Source: Flavobacterium sp. Leaf82 (lineage in GTDB: Bacteria > Bacteroidota > Bacteroidia > Flavobacteriales > Flavobacteriaceae). From it: a stretch of 64,000 nucleotides of DNA. This document shows positions 55,885-64,000 of this stretch, one piece after another. The notes beneath the pieces were generated by a model. It was not told the DNA's origin and searched no databases. It worked only from the letters and a program-made list of their open reading frames with translations. The DNA is taken from contig NZ_LMMA01000002.1 in assembly GCF_001422725.1 (NCBI RefSeq), positions 81,003-145,002 on the forward strand. Reading direction: 5' to 3'. The stretch's first letter is position 1; each line of letters opens with the position of its first letter. The position numbers and the translations under genes were made by a program.

Positions 55885-57228
55885 TTATTGAATACTATAT
55901 TCTTCTAATTTTCGATACAAAGTCGCAATTCCAATTTCTAGTAAACGAGCGGTTTCGGCTTTATTACCTTTCGTATAATTTAAAACCTTCTGAATATGTA
56001 ATTTTTCGACACTTTGCATCGAGAAAGCCGACATTGATTTGGTTGGTTTTTCTGGTTGATGTTGCATTTCGTAAGGCAAAACATCAGCGGTCAAAATATC
56101 TCCGTTACTCAAAATTACAGATCTCTCGATAATATTTTTAAGTTCTCGAATGTTTCCAGGCCACGAATAATTTTCTAATTTATGAAGAAAATCATCAGAA
56201 ACATTCAAAGTCTTTTTATTCGTTTTTTCAGAAAACTGTTGAACAAAATATTGAGTGATTGGAGCAATATCTTTAATTCTTTCTCTTAACGGAGGAAGTT
56301 TTATTTCGAAGATATTCAAACGAAAGTACAAGTCAGAACGAAAACGGTGTTCTTCACTTTCGGTTTTCAAATCCCTGTTTGTTGCTGCAACTAATCTGAA
56401 ATTTGATTTTTTGGGAGTTGTATCTCCAACCGGAATATATTCGCTGGTTTCTAAAACACGTAATAATTTGGCTTGAAGTTCAATAGGCATTTCTCCAATT
56501 TCATCCAGAAACAAAGTTCCGCCATTAGCTTCCTCAATAAAACCTTTTTTATCTTTTAAGGCTCCGGTAAAAGCACCTTGTTTATGTCCGAAAAGTTCAC
56601 TTTCTAAAATTTCCTTGCTAAAAGTACTGCAGTTTAAAGCCACAAAAGATTTACCTACACGATTACTATTTTCATGGATCGCTTGTGCAAAAACCTCTTT
56701 TCCCGTTCCGGTTTCTCCGGTAAGTAAAACTGTCGAATCAGTTTTGGCTACTTTTTTGGCAAGATCAATAACTTGTTCAATTCCTTTTGATTTTCCTATA
56801 ATGGTATTAAAAGAATATTTATCGCCAATACGTTTTTCGAGTTGTTTGACCTTTTTCTGCAAATGCGCTTTTTCGACAGCTTTGTACAAAAGCGGAATAA
56901 TTTTGTCGTTATCATCGCCTTTTACGATATAATCAAAAGCACCATTTTTCATGGACTGAACCCCATCCGGAATATTCCCGAAAGCAGTTAACAAAATAAC
57001 TTCAATCAAAGGAAAACTCCCTTTTATATTTTGCAGAAAATCAACGCCATTTCCATCAGGTAGTTTTACATCACATAAAACAACATCAATTTCAGTTTGT
57101 TCCAGTTTCTTAAAACCTGATTTGAGATCTTTTGCTTCAAAAACTTCAAATCCTTCTGATTTTATAATGCGTGCCAACAGACTTCTCAGTTTTTCTTCGT
57201 CGTCTATAATTAAAATTTTATGTGTCAT
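55885..57228 (-). CDS. NtrC-type sigma54-dependent response regulator
   Basis: 447 aa. A receiver domain (about residues 1-120; Asp in VVLCDVKLPDGNG about 54) precedes the AAA+ domain. That domain has Walker A GETGTGKEVFAQ (about 165), GAFTGA (about 215) for sigma54 contact and Walker [13 protein letters not shown] (about 235). A Fis-type HTH ends the protein (NKAETARLLEIGIATLYRKL). It is the downstream partner of the TPR kinase (50-bp gap) and lies directly upstream of the kdp genes, so it is the best candidate for a KdpE substitute. Confidence 0.94.
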   Translation of the reverse strand: MTHKILIIDDEEKLRSLLARIIKSEGFEVFEAKDLKSGFKKLEQTEIDVVLCDVKLPDGNGVDFLQNIKGSFPLIEVILLTAFGNIPDGVQSMKNGAFDYIVKGDDNDKIIPLLYKAVEKAHLQKKVKQLEKRIGDKYSFNTIIGKSKGIEQVIDLAKKVAKTDSTVLLTGETGTGKEVFAQAIHENSNRVGKSFVALNCSTFSKEILESELFGHKQGAFTGALKDKKGFIEEANGGTLFLDEIGEMPIELQAKLLRVLETSEYIPVGDTTPKKSNFRLVAATNRDLKTESEEHRFRSDLYFRLNIFEIKLPPLRERIKDIAPITQYFVQQFSEKTNKKTLNVSDDFLHKLENYSWPGNIRELKNIIERSVILSNGDILTADVLPYEMQHQPEKPTKSMSAFSMQSVEKLHIQKVLNYTKGNKAETARLLEIGIATLYRKLEEYSIQ

Positions 57229-57278
57229 TTGAGGAAAAGTCTAGAATCAAAATTTATTTTGAGAGACAAATTTAGGAT

Positions 57279-59723
57279 TTAAATCAGTTCTCTTTTTTGA
57301 TTCATCGGAAATTCTTGCGAAAATTCGATTTTCAAAATTGTTCCGTTATTGTTTTCCATAGAAAATTTAGCTTCAAGATCATCACTCAAACCTTTTATTA
57401 AACTCATACCAAATGAATTGATTTTTTTAGCGCTAATATCAACATCAATTCCAATTCCGTTGTCTGAGATAATCAGTAAATATTTGTTGTCATTAATTCC
57501 TTCAAGTGTAACATAAATCATTCCGGATCGATCATCAGGAAATGCGTATTTGATAGAATTGGTAATGGCTTCATTTAAAATAAGTCCAAGCGGAACTGCT
57601 TGTGCAACATCTAATTCTAAAGGATCTATTTTTAATTCAAATCGAATTCGTTGTCCAAGCGTAAAAGATTCTTTTAGATATTCAACCAACTCTTTTATAT
57701 AATTAGGCATATTAATCGTCGAAATATTCTCAGCATTGTACAACTTTTGATGAATCAGCGACATTGAATGAATTCGATGCTGGCTATTTTTAATTGCTGA
57801 TAAAGCCATATCATTATCCAAATAAGCAGATTGTGAATTTAAAAGGCTTATTACAGTTTGAAGATTATTTTTTACGCGATGATGAATTTCTTTAACTAAC
57901 CATTCCTTTTCGTCTAGTAAATGTCTCAGATTGATATTTTTTTGGTTAATTTCTTTTTCCTTAAGTTCCAATTTAGCATGATTTCGTTGTTTTAAACGGT
58001 ATCTGTTATATAATAAACCAATAGTAATCAATAGTAAAATCAAACTCCAAATGGATAGATTATTCAAAAGCTGCGATTTCTGCAATTCGCTTTCTTGCAA
58101 CTTAGTCTGATCATTTAAAAGTTTAATTTTTTGTTCCTTATTTAAAGTCTCATATTGAATTCTAAGTTCTTCGATTTGTTTATTTTTAGAATAATCGATT
58201 AAAGAATCGCTCATCTTTTTATAAATCTGATAATGTTTTAATGCCGCGGCATAATTTCCATTTAAAGAATCAGTAATAGAGAGCGAGATTTCAAGATCCT
58301 GAGATGTGTAATGTTGGTTGTTTGCTTTAGCTAATGCAGAAATTTTATCAGCATACAACCTGGCTTTTTCAGGCTGATGTCTGCGAGCATAGAAATAAGA
58401 CATTGATGCATATGCATTTGAAACATCAAGTAAAGTTTGCGGTCCATTTAATTGTTGTGCAGAAACATTCATTTCTTTAAAGTATTTTTCTGCCAATGCA
58501 TAATTTTTTAATCGATCATAACAATTTGCTTTGGTATAGTTCAAAATCATTTTGTCATAAGGATTTGTTGGCGGAAATTTTACAGTAACTGAATTAATAT
58601 AATCAATAGCTTCCTTATTTTTTCCCTTTGAGGATAAAGCACCAACAAGACTCATGAAACTTTTATACCAACTTCCGGCACTTATGTAATGCTGACCATA
58701 ATAAACGCTTTTTTGATACATTTCTGTCGCTTCTTCATAATGACCTAAAACCAGATAAACGTTGCCAAAACGCAAATAAAAAGTATCAGAAAAATTATAA
58801 TCACGAAGAGTTTGTATTGTTTTTATGGTTTTTTGAGCATAATATAATGAACTTTTCATATTATGCCGATTGAGTTCTATATAGGAAATTGCAGATTCTG
58901 TAAATTGCGTATGCTTAAATCCTATTTTTCTTTGGTCATATAAATTTTGATAAAATTCTTTATTGGCTAAATTGATATTTCCGCTGAAGTAATGTATTGT
59001 AATAAGCTTTAGGTGCATTTCTATCGCTTTTTCTTCTAATCCTAATGTTCTGTAAAGCTGTATTGATTCGTTTAAGCTTTTTTCTTTTTCAGGATCTGAA
59101 AAAGGCAACGTAGAACCCTGATTTGCCAGAGCATCTGCAAGAGCTTTTTTATCATTTTGTTTTCTGCATTCATTTACAACTTTTGAAAAGCAATTTGTGC
59201 TTTCAGGAAAATTATGAATCTGTGCATAGTATTTTCCAAGTAATAATAAACTCTGATGTTGCCACTTTACAATTTTTAGCTCATTGCTTGTTTGTAAGGC
59301 TTCGTTAATATATTTGAAAGCATTTTGAATATCTTCTGGTTTTGTTCCGGGTCTAAAAAGGTAAAAGCTTCCTAGTTCAAGCAACAATATTATTTTATCT
59401 GACCCTTTTGATTGCCCTAAAAGTTTTATGGCAGCATTGATATTTCCTTTTTCTATAAAATCGCTACCAATTATTGTACTTGCATTGGGATTATATCCTT
59501 CGTCATAACTTAGGGAAAGAGGTAAATTATACGCTTTTGTAGTTAATACTGCCGAACTGTCTTCATCAATCTTCCCTTGATTTGTTGCATACAAAAAAGT
59601 AGTGCAAAACTGAAATAACAAGCGTTTCTTCTTCAAATCATAATTTGCAGTTGAGGTAGAAGTTTGTGCAAAGTTTTGAAGAGAAATAAAAAGGAAAAGG
59701 TAAAAACAAAAGGTTTGTTTCAT
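57279..59723 (-). CDS. TPR-containing HisKA_2 histidine kinase
   Basis: 814 aa from the ATG at 59723 (MKQTFCFYLFLFISL); an ATG at 59765 would add 14 residues before the signal peptide. The periplasmic part (about residues 20-545) is made of TPR-like helical pairs. One membrane helix (about 550-570, LSIWSLILLLITIGLLY) precedes the HisKA_2 segment EIHHRVKNNLQTVISLLNSQ (about 613). The ATPase has EAITNSIKYAFP and DNGIGID. The kinase begins the operon with the NtrC-type regulator. The signal it senses is unknown. Confidence 0.92.
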   Translation of the reverse strand: MKQTFCFYLFLFISLQNFAQTSTSTANYDLKKKRLLFQFCTTFLYATNQGKIDEDSSAVLTTKAYNLPLSLSYDEGYNPNASTIIGSDFIEKGNINAAIKLLGQSKGSDKIILLLELGSFYLFRPGTKPEDIQNAFKYINEALQTSNELKIVKWQHQSLLLLGKYYAQIHNFPESTNCFSKVVNECRKQNDKKALADALANQGSTLPFSDPEKEKSLNESIQLYRTLGLEEKAIEMHLKLITIHYFSGNINLANKEFYQNLYDQRKIGFKHTQFTESAISYIELNRHNMKSSLYYAQKTIKTIQTLRDYNFSDTFYLRFGNVYLVLGHYEEATEMYQKSVYYGQHYISAGSWYKSFMSLVGALSSKGKNKEAIDYINSVTVKFPPTNPYDKMILNYTKANCYDRLKNYALAEKYFKEMNVSAQQLNGPQTLLDVSNAYASMSYFYARRHQPEKARLYADKISALAKANNQHYTSQDLEISLSITDSLNGNYAAALKHYQIYKKMSDSLIDYSKNKQIEELRIQYETLNKEQKIKLLNDQTKLQESELQKSQLLNNLSIWSLILLLITIGLLYNRYRLKQRNHAKLELKEKEINQKNINLRHLLDEKEWLVKEIHHRVKNNLQTVISLLNSQSAYLDNDMALSAIKNSQHRIHSMSLIHQKLYNAENISTINMPNYIKELVEYLKESFTLGQRIRFELKIDPLELDVAQAVPLGLILNEAITNSIKYAFPDDRSGMIYVTLEGINDNKYLLIISDNGIGIDVDISAKKINSFGMSLIKGLSDDLEAKFSMENNNGTILKIEFSQEFPMNQKRELI

Positions 59724-59930
59724 AATTGGTTTATAATTAGATTTTTGGTTGTTTATGGTCAGCAAATATAAATATAATCAATCCTTCTTTTGTGAAATAA
59801 TATCAGGAAAATTCAGATAAAAGTTGTTTTTAATGATTTATATTTTAATAAATTCATATTTTACTGGTAATAATTAACTAATTTTATACCAATATATTAT
59901 AGGTCTTCTAATACTAAAAATACCACATTT
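59724..59930. other. Divergent promoter region of two sigma54-linked regulators
   Basis: 207 AT-rich bases separate the TPR kinase (-) and the REC-AAA-Fis regulator (+). I see neither a clear -24/-12 nor a complete TTG/TAnnTTTG pair. Confidence 0.4.
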
Positions 59931-61910
59931 ATGGAAATCGTTTCTGGTAATAACACTATCTCTGCTGAAGCAACAATTAAAAAGAAAATTTTAATCGTTG
60001 AAGATCAGTTTATAGAAGCGCATGATTTGCAATTAATACTCGAAAAAGCAAATTATGTTGTTACAGGAATTGCGCGTTCAGTTGATCAGGCACTAGCACA
60101 AATTGAATCACAAAAGCCAGACTTAGTATTCGTGGATATTATGCTGAAAGGAAGTCTAAACGGAATTGATTTGGCTAAAATCTTAAAAGAAAAAAATATA
60201 GGTTTTATATTTATTTCAGCAAATTCAAGCAAAAGTATTTTAGATCAGGCAAAGACAACGCAGCCTTACGGATTTATTGTAAAACCTTTTAGAGAACAAG
60301 ACGTTTTAACAACACTCGAAATTGCTTTTTATCGTCAGGAATATAGTTTAGAGTCTCAATTGAAACAGCAACTGCAATTAAAAAGCGATCTCGAATTTAT
60401 TATAAAATCAAAGCTCAAAAAGGATGAAATACTGACAGAATTTGGCAGAATATTACAAACCTTTATATCATTCGATTATCTTGAAATAGGTTTTGTAAAT
60501 ACAACGCATTATGATAATTTGGGCATTATTCGTAAAAACATTGATAATTACCAATTTATCAATCCGGAAAAATTTTCTAAAATTGCAGATATTACTTTAG
60601 ATGAATTAGACCAGACTTATAAAAAATCAAAGGTAGACAACCAGCCTGTTATATATAGTGAAGAAGCTTTAATTAATAATTTTCAGGTTGCACCCATAAA
60701 AAGTTTGATCGCACATAATTTTGGAATTAAATCGTATTTGATTTTTCCTGTTTCGATTGCAGCAATTCAAAAATTTCATTTTACATTTTACAGTCGTAGT
60801 TTCAAAATATATTCAGATGATCATTTAAAATTATTATCTAATTTAGAATCTAATCTTATTCAGTTTATTAATAAAATATATTCCTTAGACTTAATCTCTG
60901 ATAAAATAATAAATGAAGAAATTAAAGTTAAAAAAAATAAAACTGAAAAAGAAACCATAAGTTTTGAAGGTATTATTGGCAACAGTACACAAATGATAAC
61001 CGTTTTTGATTATATCAGAAAAGTGGCACCATCAGATACATCAGTTTTAATTTTAGGAGAAAGCGGAACCGGGAAGGAAAGAATTGCACAAAGTATCCAT
61101 GCCTTGTCACCTCGAAAAGATAAACCTCTTGTTATTATAAATTGTGGCGCTATTCCAGAGAATTTAGCTGAATCATTACTTTTTGGACATGAAAAAGGTT
61201 CCTTTACCGGTGCACTTGATAAACGCATTGGGAAATTTGAACTTGCAGATGGCGGAACTATTTTTCTAGATGAAATAGGAGAGATGCCACTAGAACTTCA
61301 GGTAAAACTATTACGCGTTTTGCAAGAAAAGGAAATTGAAAGAATTGGAGGAAAATCCCCTTTTAAAGTTGACGTCAGAATTATTGCAGCAACCAATAAA
61401 AATTTAGAAGAAGAAGTTGCTGCCGGAAGATTCAGAATGGATTTATATTATCGCTTGCATGTTTTTCCGATAATGGTTCCATCCTTAAAAAACAGAAAAG
61501 AAGATATTCCGGAATTAGTAAATCATTTTATAAAAGTATACAGTGAAAAAATGGGCAGAAAAACCCCAAATATTACTGATTTTGCATTGCAGCAAATATT
61601 GAGTTACAATTGGCCTGGAAATATCAGAGAATTAGAACATAGTATTCAACGTGCTATTTTACTAACAGACGGAAATACGATCAAGGAAATAGAACTCTTG
61701 CCATCATCAAAAATGCATACTGAAAATACAAGCGAACCTTTTTCTATAAAGACAATTTTAGAAAATGAACGCGATTATATTTTATACATTCTCAAAAAAT
61801 GCAACGGAAAAATATCCGGAATTGGTGGAGCGGCAGAGATTCTGGACATTCATCCTTCTACATTAAATTCAAAAATCAAAAAATTAGAAATAAAAAGAGA
61901 ATTAAATTAG
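59931..61910 (+). CDS. Receiver-sigma54 activator with middle domain
   Basis: 659 aa. The receiver (about residues 18-135) has [14 protein letters not shown] (phospho-Asp about 66) and VKPF (about 113). A long helical/GAF-like middle region (about 150-320) follows. The AAA+ domain (about 345-575) has [11 protein letters not shown], Walker [13 protein letters not shown] and GSFTGA where most activators have GAFTGA. A Fis-type HTH is C-terminal ([20 protein letters not shown]). It is divergent from the TPR kinase and may be a second partner of it. The LLM gene downstream is separated by 183 bp. Confidence 0.92.
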   Translation: MEIVSGNNTISAEATIKKKILIVEDQFIEAHDLQLILEKANYVVTGIARSVDQALAQIESQKPDLVFVDIMLKGSLNGIDLAKILKEKNIGFIFISANSSKSILDQAKTTQPYGFIVKPFREQDVLTTLEIAFYRQEYSLESQLKQQLQLKSDLEFIIKSKLKKDEILTEFGRILQTFISFDYLEIGFVNTTHYDNLGIIRKNIDNYQFINPEKFSKIADITLDELDQTYKKSKVDNQPVIYSEEALINNFQVAPIKSLIAHNFGIKSYLIFPVSIAAIQKFHFTFYSRSFKIYSDDHLKLLSNLESNLIQFINKIYSLDLISDKIINEEIKVKKNKTEKETISFEGIIGNSTQMITVFDYIRKVAPSDTSVLILGESGTGKERIAQSIHALSPRKDKPLVIINCGAIPENLAESLLFGHEKGSFTGALDKRIGKFELADGGTIFLDEIGEMPLELQVKLLRVLQEKEIERIGGKSPFKVDVRIIAATNKNLEEEVAAGRFRMDLYYRLHVFPIMVPSLKNRKEDIPELVNHFIKVYSEKMGRKTPNITDFALQQILSYNWPGNIRELEHSIQRAILLTDGNTIKEIELLPSSKMHTENTSEPFSIKTILENERDYILYILKKCNGKISGIGGAAEILDIHPSTLNSKIKKLEIKRELN

Positions 61911-62093
61911 ACTCTTTACTCTTTTTAATTACTGTCTTTCAAGAAACATATTTAGAAAATCTAAAGTAGCTATTCCAAAGTAAATGAGTTTAATCCATAA
62001 TACTTGTACGTACAAATATTATAATTCTATTAACATGAAAGAATCCGGGCTTTGTCGTAAATGAATTAATTTTGCATAAAAGCTACATTATAT

Positions 62094-63101
62094 ATGAAAG
62101 ACCCAATTTCAATCTCAATATTAGAATTAGCTATCATTACACAAGATAGCAACGCAACAGAAACATTTCAAAAAACAAAAGAAATAGCACAACTCGCAGA
62201 CAACTTAGGTTACAAGCGCTTTTGGCTGGCTGAACATCACAATATGGCACACGTTGCCAGTTCAGCAACCGTAGTTTTAATTGGTTATATTGCCAGTAAT
62301 ACCAAAGACATACGTGTAGGTTCAGGCGGAATAATGTTACCCAACCATTCTCCTTTAATAGTAGCCGAACAATTTGGAACCCTGGAAACACTTTATCCTA
62401 ACCGAATCGATTTAGGATTAGGAAGAGCACCGGGAACAGATCAGCCAACTGCAGAAGCAATCCGAAAAGACTTTTTTGAACAAGCACAACGTTTTCCGCA
62501 AAATGTATCTAAACTTCAGGATTACTTTTCTGCCGAAAATGCAACCGCAAAAGTTAGGGCATTTCCAGCCGAAGGAACAAATGTTCCAATCTGGATTTTA
62601 GGCTCAAGTATGGAAAGTGCTGCACTTGCTGCAGCTTACGGATTACCATATGCATTCGCCGGACATTTTGCACCACGCCAAATGATTCAGGCTTTTGAAT
62701 TCTATCGCGAAAACTTCCAGCCTTCATCAGTTTTAGAAAAACCAAAAACAATGGCATGCGTCAATATCATTGCAGCCGATACAAACGAAGAAGCCGAAAA
62801 ACTATCTACAAGTTTATATCAAATGTTTCTCAACCTAATTAGAAACGACCGCAAAGGTTTACAACCGCCTGTAGATTCTCTTAATGATATTATGAGCGAA
62901 GAAGAACGCTTTCATGTCAATCAAATGACCGCATGTACTTTTACAGGAAATAAAGAACAGCTAATAACAGATCTTAAAAAGTTCATAGACTATGCCCGTG
63001 TAGATGAGCTAATGGCAACAAGCCCAATTTTTGATCATCAGGCAAAACTAAAAAGCATCCACATTACAAAAGAAGTAATAGATGGCATAAACAATATATA
63101 A
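62094..63101 (+). CDS. LLM-class flavin-dependent oxidoreductase
   Basis: 335 aa with a bacterial-luciferase-like (beta/alpha)8 fold. It begins ISISILELAIITQDSNATET and shows the family segments RFWLAEHHNMAHVASSATVV (about residues 42-61), VGSGGIMLPNHSPLIVAEQF and RIDLGLGRAPGTDQ (about 103-116). These are as in the YhbW-type subgroup of FMN-dependent monooxygenases. The substrate is unknown. TAATTTTG at 62067-62074 fits the -7 consensus, 20 bases before the ATG, without a suitably spaced TTG. Confidence 0.92.
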   Translation: MKDPISISILELAIITQDSNATETFQKTKEIAQLADNLGYKRFWLAEHHNMAHVASSATVVLIGYIASNTKDIRVGSGGIMLPNHSPLIVAEQFGTLETLYPNRIDLGLGRAPGTDQPTAEAIRKDFFEQAQRFPQNVSKLQDYFSAENATAKVRAFPAEGTNVPIWILGSSMESAALAAAYGLPYAFAGHFAPRQMIQAFEFYRENFQPSSVLEKPKTMACVNIIAADTNEEAEKLSTSLYQMFLNLIRNDRKGLQPPVDSLNDIMSEEERFHVNQMTACTFTGNKEQLITDLKKFIDYARVDELMATSPIFDHQAKLKSIHITKEVIDGINNI

Positions 63102-63146
63102 GGACAGTTTTCTCTCTCCTATATATAAGGTAAGATTTCAAACCCC

Positions 63147-63183
63147 AAACCCGACACTTTCTTAAAAGCTGTCGGGTTTATTT
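63147..63183. terminator. Terminator after the LLM gene
   Basis: AAACCCGACA (63147-63156) and TGTCGGGTTT (63170-63179) form a perfect 10-bp stem followed by T. The stem word is also used after kdpC (50145-50190). Confidence 0.8.
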
Positions 63184-63272
63184 TTTATACTTATATATAG
63201 GAAGACTCACTATGTCCGGCTGAGCGAAGTCGAAGCCTGCTTTTGGGTTTTCAGATTTATTCGTTTTTTTTC

Positions 63273-63352
63273 AGGAGCTATTTCCCGCTATCCGTTCCTA
63301 TCTTTTGTGCCGAACGACGGCACAAAAGGATTTCCACTACTATCTGGGCTAG
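63273..63352. repeat. Dispersed element with variable hairpin, copy 2
   Basis: The ends match those of copy 1 (49864-49945), but the stem is CTTTTGTGCCG/CGGCACAAAAG. A CTGAGCGAAGTCGAAG word lies just upstream at about 63217-63232. Confidence 0.8.
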
Positions 63353-63417
63353 GGGAGCGGCTTTCAAAAGAGGTTTACTATAATAAAAGAGAAATAAAAA
63401 CGCTCTAAAAATCAAAA

Positions 63418-63520
63418 CTTAGCGTCTTTGCGTCTCTGCGTGATTAAAAAAGAAGTCAAAATGTAGCCTTGCGTTTCTTGCAAAACAAACTCAAAGAGAA
63501 GAATTCTTAGCGTCTTTGCG
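63418..63520. repeat. Direct repeat CTTAGCGTCTTTGCG
   Basis: Identical 15-base words at 63418-63432 and 63506-63520 in the non-coding region before the rRNA promoters. No gene is seen from 63102 to the window end. Confidence 0.7.
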
Positions 63521-63633
63521 GTAAAATCAGCCCAAACCATCTAAAACCTCACAAGCATCAAAAAAACTTCTTGTTGTAAAAAACACCAAACCAGTCACTT
63601 ATAAAAAAGATTAAAAATAGTTTGAAAAAGCTA

Positions 63634-63663
63634 TTGTTTAACTGAATAAACTACCTACTTTTG
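63634..63663 (+). promoter_or_regulatory. rRNA operon promoter P1
   Basis: TTG (63634-63636), 19-base spacer, TACTTTTG (63656-63663): a perfect match to the Bacteroidota consensus, followed by CACCCGC. First of three tandem promoters. Confidence 0.8.
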
Positions 63664-63764
63664 CACCCGCAACAGCGATAGACGTTCACTGAAATACCGG
63701 CAAGCAATTGAGATCAAAACGAAAATTTATTTTCAAAAAAAGATAAAAAAAGATTAAGAAAAGC

Positions 63765-63795
63765 TTGTGGGAATTGAAAGAAAGTTTTAAGTTTG
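63765..63795 (+). promoter_or_regulatory. rRNA operon promoter P2
   Basis: TTG (63765-63767), 20-base spacer, TAAGTTTG (63788-63795), followed by CACCCCGC. It lies 132 bp after P1. Confidence 0.75.
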
Positions 63796-63890
63796 CACCC
63801 CGCAAAACACGGAAAGTTCATTGATAAGTTGGTAAGGTTTGAGAAGGAAAAAAGAAAAGAAATTTTCTTAAAAAAAACTTCAAAAAACAT

Positions 63891-63921
63891 TTGCCATTTA
63901 GAAATAAGTTTTCTACTTTTG
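63891..63921 (+). promoter_or_regulatory. rRNA operon promoter P3
   Basis: TTG (63891-63893), 20-base spacer, TACTTTTG (63914-63921), followed by CACCCGC. It lies 126 bp after P2 and is closest to 16S. Confidence 0.8.
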
Positions 63922-64000
63922 CACCCGCTTTGAGAAACAAGCGAAACAAAATTGAAACACGTTCGTAGACATATTGAATTGACAGCCGTTTTAACAGAGA
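63922..64000 (+). other. Leader of the rRNA operon (16S beyond the window)
   Basis: The sequence after P3 contains ACGTTCGTAGACATATTGAA and TTGACAGCC, which I know as typical of the leader preceding 16S rRNA in Flavobacterium. No mature rRNA sequence is inside the window. Confidence 0.65.

Noticed and set aside
62067..62074. Complete promoter for the LLM gene
   Set aside because: Only the -7 box matches; the nearest TTG is 12 bases away, too close. Noted in the gene entry only.

Overview
The window is AT-rich DNA from a member of the Bacteroidota, most likely a Flavobacterium close to the F. johnsoniae group. The reasons are the tuf - tRNA-Trp - secE - nusG - rplKAJL - rpoBC order, bacteroidetal promoters of the form TTG-N19/20-TAnnTTTG instead of sigma70 boxes, the exosortase XrtN system, many SpII-type lipoproteins, and abundant short intergenic inverted repeats.

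Layout. 0-13.3 kb (+): translation and transcription core (EF-Tu, tRNA-Trp, SecE, NusG, L11, L1, L10, L7/L12, RpoB, RpoC) ending in a DUF3467 gene. 13.7-20.7 kb: a Cys-motif hypothetical protein, release factor 3, a secreted GH13 alpha-amylase lipoprotein, a SurA-like peptidyl-prolyl isomerase and a MoxR ATPase. 20.7-24.5 kb (-): a two-gene exosortase N system (VIT-domain membrane protein with a PEP-type C-terminal sorting tail, plus its exosortase). 24.9-30.1 kb (+): two different aconitases in tandem. 30.4-37.7 kb: a LysM/NlpC-P60 wall hydrolase, a histidine kinase/receiver pair, a group of small hypothetical proteins and lipoproteins (one frameshifted), and an APC amino-acid permease.

38.0-44.2 kb is a DNA-damage cluster: UmuD, UmuC, a DnaQ-exonuclease/GIY-YIG fusion, ExoIII, AlkB and DUF1810 on the minus strand, with a divergent XRE-S24 self-cleaving repressor. 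Their shared 97-bp intergenic region carries a perfect 8-N10-8 inverted repeat overlapping the predicted umuD promoter. 44.4-45.1 kb is a PAP2 phosphatase.

45.5-59.7 kb (-) is a Kdp potassium-uptake locus: TPR histidine kinase, NtrC-type sigma54 response regulator, a small helical protein, an unnamed 28-aa membrane peptide, KdpF, KdpA, KdpB, KdpC, a porin, a KdpD N-terminal (sensor/USP) protein and a separate HAMP-PAS histidine kinase. The kinase part of KdpD is therefore a separate protein and no OmpR-type KdpE is present. Most gaps of this locus hold an inverted repeat, each of a different sequence family. Divergent from the TPR kinase is a second sigma54 activator (REC-AAA-Fis), then a luciferase-like monooxygenase. 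The last 400 bp are the leader of an rRNA operon with three tandem consensus promoters; 16S itself lies beyond the window.

No CRISPR array, prophage, insertion sequence or integrase was seen.
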